Of a stretch of 64,000 nucleotides of DNA, positions 26,770 through 34,642 are shown piece by piece. The notes below the pieces were generated by a model that did not search any database, was not told where the DNA came from, and saw only the letters and a list, made by a program, of their open reading frames with translations. The DNA comes from Terriglobales bacterium. Its GTDB lineage: Bacteria > Acidobacteriota > Terriglobia > Terriglobales > Acidobacteriaceae. Numbering within the stretch: position 1 is the stretch's first letter; each line of letters begins with the position of its first letter. The stretch spans positions 1 through 64,000 of the forward strand of contig DASTZZ010000124.1 of NCBI GenBank assembly GCA_035764005.1, read 5' to 3'. A program made the translations under genes and the position numbers.

Positions 26770-27180
26770 TCACTTCTTTCTACGCGAGTCTTTATCCGCC
26801 GATGAGTGTGCGCGAAGAAAAGCCGTGTAGCCGGCTTCGTCGAGTTTGCCGCTCGCCAGTTCGATGACTGCGCGCGCCGCGTCTTCTTCGCTTGCGGTGA
26901 AGCGATAGCCGTTCAGTTCAAGAAAAAGGATTCCCGTAACAAAACCCGTGCGCTTGTTACCGTCAATGAATGGATGGTTTCGCAAGAGCCCAGCGGTGTA
27001 AATCGCGGCCAGCGCGATTACGTCGAGAGATTTGCCGTACGCAAAATGCTGTTGCGGTCTTGCCAATGCCGACTGCAGCAAAGAACGATCACGCACTCCC
27101 GCTGCTCCGCCATGCAGGCCAAGGAGGCGATCGTGCAGCGTCAAGGCGTCATGCTCGTCGATCCACAGCGGTTCCTTCAC
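26770..27180 (-). CDS. doc: Doc-type toxin (Fic fold)
   Basis: The 136-residue death-on-curing protein has the Fic/Doc core HPFIDGNKRTGFVTGILFL, including the conserved His, Asp/Gly-rich anion loop and Asn-Lys-Arg. In the P1 phage prototype Doc phosphorylates EF-Tu and stops translation. Its ATG at 27180 overlaps the end of the upstream antitoxin gene by four bases, a usual toxin-antitoxin arrangement with translational coupling. The C-terminal tail is Lys/Arg-rich. The gene is convergent with the fucosidase gene and is 59 bp from it. Confidence 0.92.
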   Translation of the reverse strand: MKEPLWIDEHDALTLHDRLLGLHGGAAGVRDRSLLQSALARPQQHFAYGKSLDVIALAAIYTAGLLRNHPFIDGNKRTGFVTGILFLELNGYRFTASEEDAARAVIELASGKLDEAGYTAFLRAHSSADKDSRRKK

Positions 27181-27404
27181 TTGGCGAGCACGTGTAGCGT
27201 GTTGCGATATCGGCGCATGATCTCATCGGCCTTCCGCATCTTTTTCGCGAATGTCGGGTCGTAGGGCGTAAGCCGATATTCGCCCTCTGGAGCCTCGACC
27301 AGAAACAACGGCTCACCATCGCCTGTGCCGAGACGGCTGATTACCTCCCTTGGCAAAACCACTCCAAGCGAGTTTCCAAATTTTCGGACTTTGAGCTCGA
27401 CCAT
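27177..27404 (-). CDS. AbrB/MazE-like antitoxin
   Basis: A 75-residue antitoxin with a swapped-hairpin AbrB fold at the N-terminus: MVELKVRKFGNSLGVVLPRE matches the KxGNSxGxxLP signature. The C-terminal part (KKMRKADEIMRRYRNTLHVL) is a helix that should cover the Doc toxin. It should also bind DNA as a dimer and repress its own operon; a perfect palindrome lies 17 bp upstream of the start. The stop codon overlaps the start of doc. Confidence 0.9.
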   Translation of the reverse strand: MVELKVRKFGNSLGVVLPREVISRLGTGDGEPLFLVEAPEGEYRLTPYDPTFAKKMRKADEIMRRYRNTLHVLAK

Positions 27405-27421
27405 AGGCTACCTTCAGCTAC

Positions 27422-27441
27422 GTTATTACAATTGTAATAAC
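27422..27441. promoter_or_regulatory. Perfect 20-bp palindrome, operator/promoter of the toxin-antitoxin genes
   Basis: GTTATTACAATTGTAATAAC is its own reverse complement. It sits 17 bp upstream of the antitoxin start on the minus strand and contains TACAAT, a good -10 box. Binding of the AbrB-like antitoxin here would block the promoter. GAAGG before the start serves as ribosome-binding site. Confidence 0.72.
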
Positions 27442-27660
27442 TCAAAAGCTCATTGGCAACCGGAATGTCTGCTCTCAGACTCATAGTTGCTCTCGTTGGC
27501 TGTCTTCTCGCGGATCAAATTACTCACTATGAGTTTGTGCACCCGACTCGCGCCTTAAATTTCTTGCTCGGTTTGGCGAGCAACCTGTGGTATGTTCGCT
27601 TTGCCGCCACTTCCATTCGCTCTCGAAGCGAAATTCCCCGGCCCCTTTGGAGGTGGTGCA

Positions 27661-27924
27661 TTGAATACAGAAGCGCAGCAGCCCGAATTTCCCTACAACG
27701 TAAGAATCGAGACCTCGTCCGGCCAGTCAGCCAGTGTTCCCATCGCGTTCCTCACGCGGCAGCAAGTTGAAAACTTTGTTCAGTTCGACTTCAAGCGACT
27801 GGTGGAGGAGGCTGGGATCAAAGGCGCTCGTATTCACGTAGAACGCGCCACTACGGCCGACTATGACAAGGTCCTGGGCGATGTCGCGGCCTGCCTGAAG
27901 ACCGCAAGCAGCAAAGTCGCATAA
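27661..27924 (+). CDS. Small hypothetical protein, 87 aa
   Basis: No family recognised. I start at TTG 27661 because GGAGGTG lies just upstream; the frame is open further left. The protein reads NTEAQQPEFPYNVRIETSSG, then SVPIAFLTRQQVENFVQFDF and GIKGARIHVERATTADYDKV, an alpha/beta-looking small fold. No signal peptide or membrane segment. It is between the toxin-antitoxin pair and the TPR-HTH gene. Confidence 0.55.
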   Translation: MNTEAQQPEFPYNVRIETSSGQSASVPIAFLTRQQVENFVQFDFKRLVEEAGIKGARIHVERATTADYDKVLGDVAACLKTASSKVA

Positions 27925-28032
27925 ATCAACTATCCAATCAGGTGCGCCGCTCGTTGTGTGGTACGAGGAGCGGCGCACTCCATCATCGGGGTAGTCGTCC
28001 TTCGCCATCCAGTTTCCGCAATCGCTTGTGAT

Positions 28033-29643
28033 TTATCGCTCTGCTGTGAGTAATCCAGCATTCCGCAGGATTCGGCGGACCTTCTTGGGCGAGACCGACA
28101 ACTTCTTTGCTACACGCAGTACTTTCCGCCCTTCGCGTGCCCACACTTTTGGAATCACAATCTCGGCGAATTCCTCTGTGACCTGCTGGAAGGTCTTGTC
28201 CCCTAGCATTCCTTCCGACCAGGTGCGCAGCGTGTCATCGATCTTCGATATACGCAGAATTCGCGCTTTCAGCATTGCCATTTCTTCCCAGAGATGATCG
28301 CGGTCCTCGCTGCCGATCAGCGCGGAGGCAAGCTCGACATATTTTTTCGCCTCTTCCCAATCTTGGAAAAAGTCGTTCGCTGCTGCGCTGCCGCGCGCGA
28401 GGTAGGCTCCGGCTTTGAGACGCCGATTTTCTGTTTGCGTCGCAAGTGCAATGGCCTCCTCGGCGTATTGACGTGCAAGATTGGCATGAAGCGCCAAATC
28501 GGAATCTTCGGTTTCATCCTCCACGCGGGCGTTTTCTGCAGCCGACTGCAGCACGCGAGCGCGGGCCATGAGAATGTGATCATGCTTCTGTTGCGCCAAT
28601 TCGTAAGCTTTCAGCGCTTCATGCGCCGCGCGATCAATATCCCCTTGATCGAGATGTAGCTGTCCGGCGTTGACCAGCACGGTGCCCGTCCCGCCGTGGT
28701 GCTGATGATGCGCGTAGATTTCTCCAGCGCGATGAAGTTGTTCAAGAGCATCGCGACAAAGCTTGGTGTACCGAGCGTGAGCGCCGCCGCGCGATTCGCC
28801 GTCGCCTGACTTGGCTGAGCTTGCGGCGCGCGCGTCAATCTGCTTGCGAAGCTGCAGCGCGATCAAGCGCTTCACGTAGGCGGCATTGACCAATGCCCGC
28901 GCGAGATTGCGGTGGTTGGGATAACGTTGCGCGTAGACGGCTACGGCGCGATCGAAATGATGCAGCGCCTGTGCGTATTCGCCCGAGCGGCGCACGATGC
29001 GTCCACGGGCCGATTCGATGTTGCCGAGCGCCAGATAGTCATCGGTTTGCTTCAACTCAGCCTCGGCTTGGTCGAGTACACGCAGTCCCTCTTTGGGACG
29101 ACCAAGCTGGAAGTCAATCCAGCCTTCCTGAATGTGAATCAGAGCGGTAAGCTTCGATTCCTTCACACGGCTAGAGAGGCGTCGAGCTTCGGCGATGTCG
29201 TGCAATGCCGCTTCGTACTCCCCTTTTTTGCGGTGCGCTCGTCCCTTCCAGAAATGGCACAGCACCATCAATCTCGGATCGTTTAGTTCGCGTTCAGCCT
29301 GCAGGACAAATTGCAGCAGGGAGATCGCGGAATCCGCGTCTTCCTTTGCAATGCAGGAAAATGCCTCGGCCATGCGCAGCAGCAAGTACTCCGCAACCGG
29401 CATCTGGCGCCGGTAGTCCATGGAGAAGCGCGCGAGCAAAGATTCTATGAGGCGATGATCCGAGTAGCCTGCATCGACCCACTCGGCCACGCAGAGCACG
29501 ATGGCTGCGGCATCGGCTTCGCTCGAGTCTGCCTGTTCGACAATGGACGAGGAACTTTCGAGAAGTCGAAATCCGTCTTCAATGCGTCGCTCGCGCACAG
29601 CTCTGTTCAGATCGCGAGTCAGTTCCTCCAGGAGTCCGGCCAT
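28033..29643 (-). CDS. TPR-repeat protein with C-terminal HTH, possible aceA regulator
   Basis: A 536-residue, all-helical cytoplasmic protein. From about residue 120 it shows repeated TPR-like helical pairs (HFWKGRAHRKKGEYEAALHD, SGEYAQALHHFDRAVAVYAQ and LARQYAEEAIALATQTENRR). The last 45 residues, KVWAREGRKVLRVAKKLSVS followed by PKKVRRILRNAGL, look like a Fis-type helix-turn-helix. Such a layout suggests a transcription regulator in which the TPRs sense a partner. It is divergent from isocitrate lyase across 240 bp containing symmetric GCATATAT-type sites, so control of aceA is a reasonable inference. The function is not proved by sequence. Confidence 0.72.
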   Translation of the reverse strand: MAGLLEELTRDLNRAVRERRIEDGFRLLESSSSIVEQADSSEADAAAIVLCVAEWVDAGYSDHRLIESLLARFSMDYRRQMPVAEYLLLRMAEAFSCIAKEDADSAISLLQFVLQAERELNDPRLMVLCHFWKGRAHRKKGEYEAALHDIAEARRLSSRVKESKLTALIHIQEGWIDFQLGRPKEGLRVLDQAEAELKQTDDYLALGNIESARGRIVRRSGEYAQALHHFDRAVAVYAQRYPNHRNLARALVNAAYVKRLIALQLRKQIDARAASSAKSGDGESRGGAHARYTKLCRDALEQLHRAGEIYAHHQHHGGTGTVLVNAGQLHLDQGDIDRAAHEALKAYELAQQKHDHILMARARVLQSAAENARVEDETEDSDLALHANLARQYAEEAIALATQTENRRLKAGAYLARGSAAANDFFQDWEEAKKYVELASALIGSEDRDHLWEEMAMLKARILRISKIDDTLRTWSEGMLGDKTFQQVTEEFAEIVIPKVWAREGRKVLRVAKKLSVSPKKVRRILRNAGLLTAER

Positions 29644-29742
29644 GCCGGAATTGTACCGCTCTCATCCATATCGGTCTATTGGGAATCTCTAGTGCACATT
29701 GCTGATGAGCTTAAGTGTAAATATAAGTCGCATATATGCAAT

Positions 29743-29771
29743 TGTTTACGACTCTTGCATCAGCATATATA
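29743..29771 (+). promoter_or_regulatory. Probable aceA promoter with flanking GCATATAT sites
   Basis: TTGTTT (29743-29748) and TATATA (29766-29771) are separated by 17 bp on the plus strand. GCATATATGC (29730-29739, a perfect palindrome) lies just upstream, and GCATATAT recurs at 29763-29770 over the -10 box. The start of transcription would be near 29778, giving a leader of about 106 bases. Confidence 0.5.
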
Positions 29772-29883
29772 GGCCTTAAAGACACTGGTCCGAATCGGGC
29801 TACATGGATTGCTCTCTGCTCAATTCTGGCTTCTAATGAGGTGCGCTTGAGGCAGTAAGCAATCCTCGGCTGGGAGAGAACGT

Positions 29884-31314
29884 ATGATTCGGACTCAGGA
29901 AATAAATCAAAACGGGAATGGCACACGCTGGGCGGGCATTATTCGTCCGTATTCAAATCACGACGTAGATCGCTTGCGGGGAACGGTCCGAATCGAGTAC
30001 TCGCTGGCCCGGGCCGGCGCCGAAAAGCTCTGGAAACTCTTGCACGACGAGCCATATATTGCCGCTCTCGGCGCACTGACCGGAAACCAGGCTGTCGAGA
30101 TGGCTGCGGCTGGTCTGAAGGCAATCTACCTTAGCGGATGGCAGGTGGCAGCAGACGCCAACCTCAGCGGGCAGATGTATCCTGACCAGAGTCTTTACCC
30201 CGCGAACAGCGTGCCCGCCGTTGTGCGCGCCATCAACAACGCTCTTGTCCGTGCGGATCAGATTGCGCACAGCGAAGGGCGCGACGGCATCGATTGGATG
30301 CTGCCCATCGTCGCCGACGCCGAAGCCGGATTCGGCGGATGTCTGAACGCGTTCGAATTGATGAAAGCCATGATCGAAGCCGGCGCGGCTGCCGTGCATT
30401 TCGAAGATCAGCTTTCTTCCGCGAAGAAGTGCGGACACCTTGGTGGGAAGGTTCTCGTTCCCACGCAGGAAGCCGTTCAGAAGCTGGTCGCAGCCCGTCT
30501 AGCAGCCGATGTTCTCGGAGTGCCGACGCTGATAGTCGCGCGCACCGATGCCAATTCGGCACAACTGCTCACCAGCGACTGCGATCCATGCGACCGTGAG
30601 TTCATCACCGGCGCGCGCACCGTGGAAGGCTTTTACTGCATGCGCGGCGGACTCGACGCCGCTATCGCGCGCGGTCTCGTCTATGCTCCCTACGCCGACT
30701 TGATCTGGTGTGAGACTTCGGAACCCAACATGAAAGAGGCGCGCCGCTTCGCCGATGCCATTCACGCCGAGTTCCCGGGCAAGCTGCTTGCGTACAACTG
30801 CTCGCCGTCATTCAATTGGAAGGCGAAGCTCTCCGAAACCGAGATCGCCGACTTCCAACGCGAGCTAGGCAAGATGGGCTACAAGTTTCAGTTCGTGACG
30901 CTCGCTGGATTCCACGCGCTGAACCTCTCCATGTTCGAGCTGGCGCGTGACTACGCGCACAGCGGAATGTCTGCCTACTCGCAGCTTCAGCAGCGCGAAT
31001 TCCAAATGGGGGAGAAGCATGGCTACGGCGCGGTGAAGCATCAACGCTTTGTCGGAACCGGATACTTCGACTCCGTCGCCACTGTGATTTCCTCGGGACA
31101 GACATCGACGTGCGCTTTGGCGGGATCCACGGAAACAGAGCAGTTCGAGGCAACGCCGACCCATCGTCATGCAGGCGCGATCCGAACCAACGGTCACGTC
31201 AGGAACGGCAATGGCCACTCACACACAAATGGATCGGCGCCGAGCTTCCATGCGGAGGAAAGCTTTCCTGCAACTGAAGAGGAAGAAATCGCGTTAATGC
31301 CTTCAGGCGACTAA
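29884..31314 (+). CDS. aceA: Isocitrate lyase
   Basis: The glyoxylate-shunt enzyme that splits isocitrate into glyoxylate and succinate, needed for growth on acetate and fatty acids. The 476-residue protein has GDP-like metal/substrate loops ([20 protein letters not shown]), the catalytic KKCGHLGGK near residue 180 and [13 protein letters not shown]. The start is ATG 29884. A C-terminal extension of about 55 residues after the usual end (STETEQF) is rich in His, Asn and Gly ([16 protein letters not shown]) and ends in an acidic stretch. No malate synthase is in the window. It is divergent from the TPR-HTH gene. Confidence 0.95.
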   Translation: MIRTQEINQNGNGTRWAGIIRPYSNHDVDRLRGTVRIEYSLARAGAEKLWKLLHDEPYIAALGALTGNQAVEMAAAGLKAIYLSGWQVAADANLSGQMYPDQSLYPANSVPAVVRAINNALVRADQIAHSEGRDGIDWMLPIVADAEAGFGGCLNAFELMKAMIEAGAAAVHFEDQLSSAKKCGHLGGKVLVPTQEAVQKLVAARLAADVLGVPTLIVARTDANSAQLLTSDCDPCDREFITGARTVEGFYCMRGGLDAAIARGLVYAPYADLIWCETSEPNMKEARRFADAIHAEFPGKLLAYNCSPSFNWKAKLSETEIADFQRELGKMGYKFQFVTLAGFHALNLSMFELARDYAHSGMSAYSQLQQREFQMGEKHGYGAVKHQRFVGTGYFDSVATVISSGQTSTCALAGSTETEQFEATPTHRHAGAIRTNGHVRNGNGHSHTNGSAPSFHAEESFPATEEEEIALMPSGD

Positions 31315-31332
31315 AGTCTGATCTCTGGCCGC

Positions 31333-31386
31333 CAGTTGCGCGCAACAGCGGCTCCGCTTGAGAACCATCGGCGGAGCCGCCAACTG
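31333..31386. terminator. Hairpin between convergent aceA and slipin genes
   Basis: GCGGCTCCGC (31348-31357) pairs exactly with GCGGAGCCGC (31371-31380), and CAGTTG/CAACTG extend the stem. No long T-run follows, but the strong stem between two convergent genes suggests a bidirectional terminator. Confidence 0.55.
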
Positions 31387-31392
31387 ATTGAG

Positions 31393-32262
31393 CTAGGGTT
31401 TCGCGCCGCCCAAAGCCGCCGTTGCAAGACTTCCACCCAACCCCATCGTCTCGACTGCCGACGAAGGCACAATCACCATCGAGCCGCGCTCTTTGATGGC
31501 TTCGTAAAGCATGTTCATCGCGCGCAGATGCAGCGCGACAGGATTGTCCTGATAAGTCGCCGCAGCCTGCGAGAACTTGTCGGAGATCTCGGTTTCAGCT
31601 TGACCTAAAATGATACGTGCCTGTCGCTCGCGTTCTGCCTGGGCCTGACGCGACATCGCGTCTTCGAGCGCCTGGGGGATGCGTACATCGCGAATCTCTA
31701 CTGACTGTACGGTGATTCCCCATGGATTCGTCTTCTCGTCCAGGATGCGCTGCAACTCGCGGCCGAGCGTCTCGCGTTCGGTGATCATCTGCGAAAGTTC
31801 GTGACGACCGATTGACTCGCGCAGTCCAGTTTGCGCGCTCATCGTGATCGCCTGCACGAAGTCTTCAACTTCGAGAATTGACTTCTCCGCGTTCCACACC
31901 ATCCAGAAGACGATTGCGTCCACATTCACCGGGACGGTATCGCGCGTGAGTGTCGATTCAGCGGTTACGCTGGCGACGCGGATACGCTGATCGACGAAGC
32001 GGCTCAGGCGATCCACAATGGGAACGACGTGGAACAGGCCTGGCCCGCGCAGGCCAACGTAGCGTCCGAAGCGCAGCACGGCCACCTTCTCCCACTGATC
32101 AGCGACCTTGATGGCAAACAGCAGGTAAATTCCCACCGCCAGGCACACATAAAAACCCGTGCGGCTGCCCAGCGCCATCATCAGCGCAAATCCGATTCCG
32201 ATGGAGATGACGCATAACGCCAGCGCCGTGCCGCTGATCCGATTTTGATTGATGTTCCACAT
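31393..32262 (-). CDS. Slipin (stomatin/band 7 family) membrane protein
   Basis: A 289-residue SPFH protein. Two hydrophobic segments at the N-terminus (about 10-50) anchor it, followed by band-7 motifs: VAVLRFGRYVGLRGPGLFHV, RVASVTAESTLTRDTVPVNV and LSQMITERETLGRELQRILD. The helical arm contains QAQAERERQARIILGQAETE and a C-terminal LHLRAMNMLYEAIKERGSMV. Such proteins form membrane microdomain scaffolds; no NfeD-type partner is adjacent. The gene starts three bases after the end of the GntR gene, so the two form an operon. Confidence 0.93.
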   Translation of the reverse strand: MWNINQNRISGTALALCVISIGIGFALMMALGSRTGFYVCLAVGIYLLFAIKVADQWEKVAVLRFGRYVGLRGPGLFHVVPIVDRLSRFVDQRIRVASVTAESTLTRDTVPVNVDAIVFWMVWNAEKSILEVEDFVQAITMSAQTGLRESIGRHELSQMITERETLGRELQRILDEKTNPWGITVQSVEIRDVRIPQALEDAMSRQAQAERERQARIILGQAETEISDKFSQAAATYQDNPVALHLRAMNMLYEAIKERGSMVIVPSSAVETMGLGGSLATAALGGAKP

Positions 32263-32265
32263 AAA

Positions 32266-32682
32266 TCACCTTCGCTTTCTTACTTCGCTCCGCATCTCTT
32301 CGAGTTGTTCGATGAGTTCTTCGACCGTGAATCCGGCTGCGCCCGCGCGCGCCGCAAAATCGGCGACGAGTTGATCGAGGCGGCGGCGCCGGTCAGCGTC
32401 GTTGTGATTTACCTTCTGCTTGCTGATGAAAGTTCCTGTCCCTTGCTGCGTCTCCAGAATTCCGCGGATTTCCAGCTCGCGATAAGCACGAATCACCGTA
32501 TTCGGATTGATCGCGAGATCCACAGCAAGCTGACGCACTGTTGGAAGCTGATCGCCTGCAGCTAGCGCGCCGGCAGCGAGTCCGCCCGTAACCTGGTCAA
32601 TGATCTGCCGGTACACCGGCACCCCGCTATGGACATCAAGCTCGAACCGGAACGGCTTGCGTTTTGGGAGTGCGGGACTCAC
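32266..32682 (-). CDS. GntR-family regulator, YtrA-like
   Basis: A 138-residue repressor with a winged-helix N-terminus (PVYRQIIDQVTGGLAAGALA, then GDQLPTVRQLAVDLAINPNT and a turn VIRAYRELEIRGILETQQGT). The short C-terminal part (about 40 residues, ending in EELIEQLEEMRSEVRKR) has the small dimerisation helices of the YtrA subfamily. The start is GTG 32682. It should control its own operon with the slipin gene, probably by binding the inverted repeat directly before the start. Ligand unknown. Confidence 0.9.
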   Translation of the reverse strand: MSPALPKRKPFRFELDVHSGVPVYRQIIDQVTGGLAAGALAAGDQLPTVRQLAVDLAINPNTVIRAYRELEIRGILETQQGTGTFISKQKVNHNDADRRRRLDQLVADFAARAGAAGFTVEELIEQLEEMRSEVRKRR

Positions 32683-32683
32683 G

Positions 32684-32698
32684 GTACATATAATGTAC
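32684..32698. promoter_or_regulatory. Inverted-repeat operator before the GntR gene
   Basis: GTACATATAATGTAC: six-base arms with a three-base centre, the kind of short symmetric site YtrA-type regulators bind. It ends one base before the GTG start at 32682, and TATAAA (32703-32708) or TTATAT (32688-32693) on the minus strand may be the -10 box. No Shine-Dalgarno is seen, so the transcript could have a very short or no leader. Confidence 0.6.
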
Positions 32699-32914
32699 TA
32701 GTTTTATAGAACAGTCAAGGAATGCATTGGTTGCCCCGGAACTGACGCTGTCTTGGCTGTCGATGAAGGCCCCCTGCGCTTCACTCCGGACAAGCCTGAA
32801 TCCCGTCCATGGAGCCCGCGAATTCTGCTGCAAGTACCGCAAACGGCGCGTTACTCAAAAATGATCGTGGAATGTCGATGCCGCTGAGATTTGAAATGTG
32901 GGAAATATCAGATT

Positions 32915-33715
32915 TCACCGCGAACCCTTGGTACGCGCAAACACAATCACAACCCCATCTGGATCGGCGACCGAAACTGAGTCGGCATTCTCCTCAGGTT
33001 TCAGACCGCGTTTCCGCAATTCGCTGGCTGCGCGCTTCACATCAGGGACTGCAAACACGACTTCGGTAGGCGCGTTGTTGCTTTGGAGTTGAATTCCTTC
33101 ACCAGAATCCCCAGGCAAGCGCAGGCGAATTCCATTTTCGGAACCTGCATCCTCGAAGCCCAGCTTCTTGTAAAAGGAATGCTCGGAATCCAAATCCTTC
33201 ACCGGCACGCTTGGGCGCACCATCTTGTCTCCAATGCGGTTCGCTCCGAGATGCATGCCGCGCGCCTCATAATGCAGTGAGCCAGGCATGTACTGCGTGA
33301 ATTCGAAGGTCTGTCCTTCGGGATCGTGGAGGACGAACAGAAGATTGCCGGCTCGAGCTTTGCGGGGGGCAGGCGCGTCCACTCCCTGCTCAACGTAATA
33401 GGCGTGGAGCGATTCGAGATCGCTCGCCTCATAGCAGACGTGCATGAGTCCCAGCGGCTGCGATTGGTCTTTGCGCTGGTACAGCTCGATGTACTGGCGA
33501 TCGTTCACCTTCACGTATGACACCGGCGGCTTGCCCGGATCGTTGAACGCAAACGCCTCTTCGAATCCGAGAGCGCGATAGAACTCGCGCGATTTGGGAA
33601 CGTCAGTTACGTGAAACGCTACATGCGCGATTCCCGCGAGATTCGGCGACGGCTTTGGAGCCGGCGTCGCTTGCATTGCAAATAGCAGAAAGAGGCTTAC
33701 AAGATTGGTCAGCAT
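32915..33715 (-). CDS. Exported VOC-family (glyoxalase-like) protein
   Basis: A 266-residue protein with two vicinal-oxygen-chelate halves after a signal peptide (MLTNLVSLFLLFAMQATPAP). First half: IAHVAFHVTDVPKSREFYRA, FVLHDPEGQTFEFTQY. Second half: PSVPVKDLDSEHSFYKKLGF, SVSVADPDGVVIVFARTKGS. His and Glu residues at the usual metal positions are seen in the first half; the second lacks some of them. Export to the periplasm is unusual for VOC enzymes. The start is ATG 33715; the frame is open to 33985 but that would overlap the divergent gene. Substrate unknown. Confidence 0.8.
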   Translation of the reverse strand: MLTNLVSLFLLFAMQATPAPKPSPNLAGIAHVAFHVTDVPKSREFYRALGFEEAFAFNDPGKPPVSYVKVNDRQYIELYQRKDQSQPLGLMHVCYEASDLESLHAYYVEQGVDAPAPRKARAGNLLFVLHDPEGQTFEFTQYMPGSLHYEARGMHLGANRIGDKMVRPSVPVKDLDSEHSFYKKLGFEDAGSENGIRLRLPGDSGEGIQLQSNNAPTEVVFAVPDVKRAASELRKRGLKPEENADSVSVADPDGVVIVFARTKGSR

Positions 33716-33853
33716 GGGTGAGCCGCCTGGGCGTTCACAGGCTACAACGCTGACAAATTCGTTGTGCGTGGATTTTGATAAATGAGAACACGAGGTCATG
33801 ACCTCTCGTGTCTTCTGCGCACGCTCGAGGCTCGTTATTCTCATGAGAACACC

Positions 33854-34618
33854 ATGCGTACTTCGTCTCTCGCTCGAAAGGCTGCCTCTGTCCTGATCCC
33901 CGCGCTCGCTTCGGTTGTCGCGTTTCAGGTCTGCACTGCGCAATCGACGCTCGCCAAAATTTTCCAACGCGCCAAAGCCGCACACTCAACCAGCGTAAAC
34001 GGTCTCACGAACGACAAGATCGTTGCTGGATTAAAGGAAGCATTGACCGTGAGCACTCGGAACGCTGTGGCCTCGACAGGACGTCCGAATGGCTTTCTCG
34101 AGAACGAAGCGATCAGGATTCTGCTGCCCGATAAGCTCAAAAGAGTCGGCAACGGCTTGCGACTTGTCGGCATGGGATCGCAGGTGGACGCGCTCGAAGT
34201 CGGCATGAACCGCGCTGCCGAGCAAGCGACGCCTGCGGCCAAGCAGATATTTATCAATGCGGTAAAACAAATGAGCTTCGCTGATGCGCGGCAGATCCTC
34301 TCCGGCAGCGATACGGCGGCAACGGACTATTTCAAGCGGCAGAGTTCAGAGCAGCTCAGCGAGGCCTTCGCGCCGATTGTGCATCAGGCGATGGAGAACG
34401 TTGGCGTGGTGCGCCAGTACGATCAGCTCATGAAAAATCCCATGGCGGCACGAGTTGCCGCGAGCCAGAACTTCGATCTCGACGATTATGTCGTCGGCAA
34501 GACCGTCGACGGTCTCTTCTATGTGATGGCTCAAGAAGAGACGAAGATCCGCAAAGACCCAATGGCGCGGACTACGTCGTTGTTGAAGGAAGTGTTTGGA
34601 AGCGGCAATAAGCAATAG
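33854..34618 (+). CDS. DUF4197 exported protein
   Basis: A 254-residue, mostly helical exported protein. The signal peptide is MRTSSLARKAASVLIPALAS, extended by VVAFQVCTAQ. The mature part matches the DUF4197 pattern: LTNDKIVAGLKEALTVSTRN, FLENEAIRILLPDKLKRVGN, MSFADARQILSGSDTAATDY and FDLDDYVVGKTVDGLFYVMA. The start is ATG 33854, not the earlier in-frame start, because this puts the signal peptide at the N-terminus. Biochemical function of DUF4197 is unknown. It is divergent from the VOC gene. Confidence 0.88.
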   Translation: MRTSSLARKAASVLIPALASVVAFQVCTAQSTLAKIFQRAKAAHSTSVNGLTNDKIVAGLKEALTVSTRNAVASTGRPNGFLENEAIRILLPDKLKRVGNGLRLVGMGSQVDALEVGMNRAAEQATPAAKQIFINAVKQMSFADARQILSGSDTAATDYFKRQSSEQLSEAFAPIVHQAMENVGVVRQYDQLMKNPMAARVAASQNFDLDDYVVGKTVDGLFYVMAQEETKIRKDPMARTTSLLKEVFGSGNKQ

Positions 34619-34642
34619 GCAATAGGCGATAGGCTGCACAGG

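Noticed and set aside
27453-27770. Plus-strand frame with a hydrophobic N-terminus
   Set aside because: Overlaps the better-supported gene at 27661-27924 in another frame and has an unlikely Arg/Ser-rich end.
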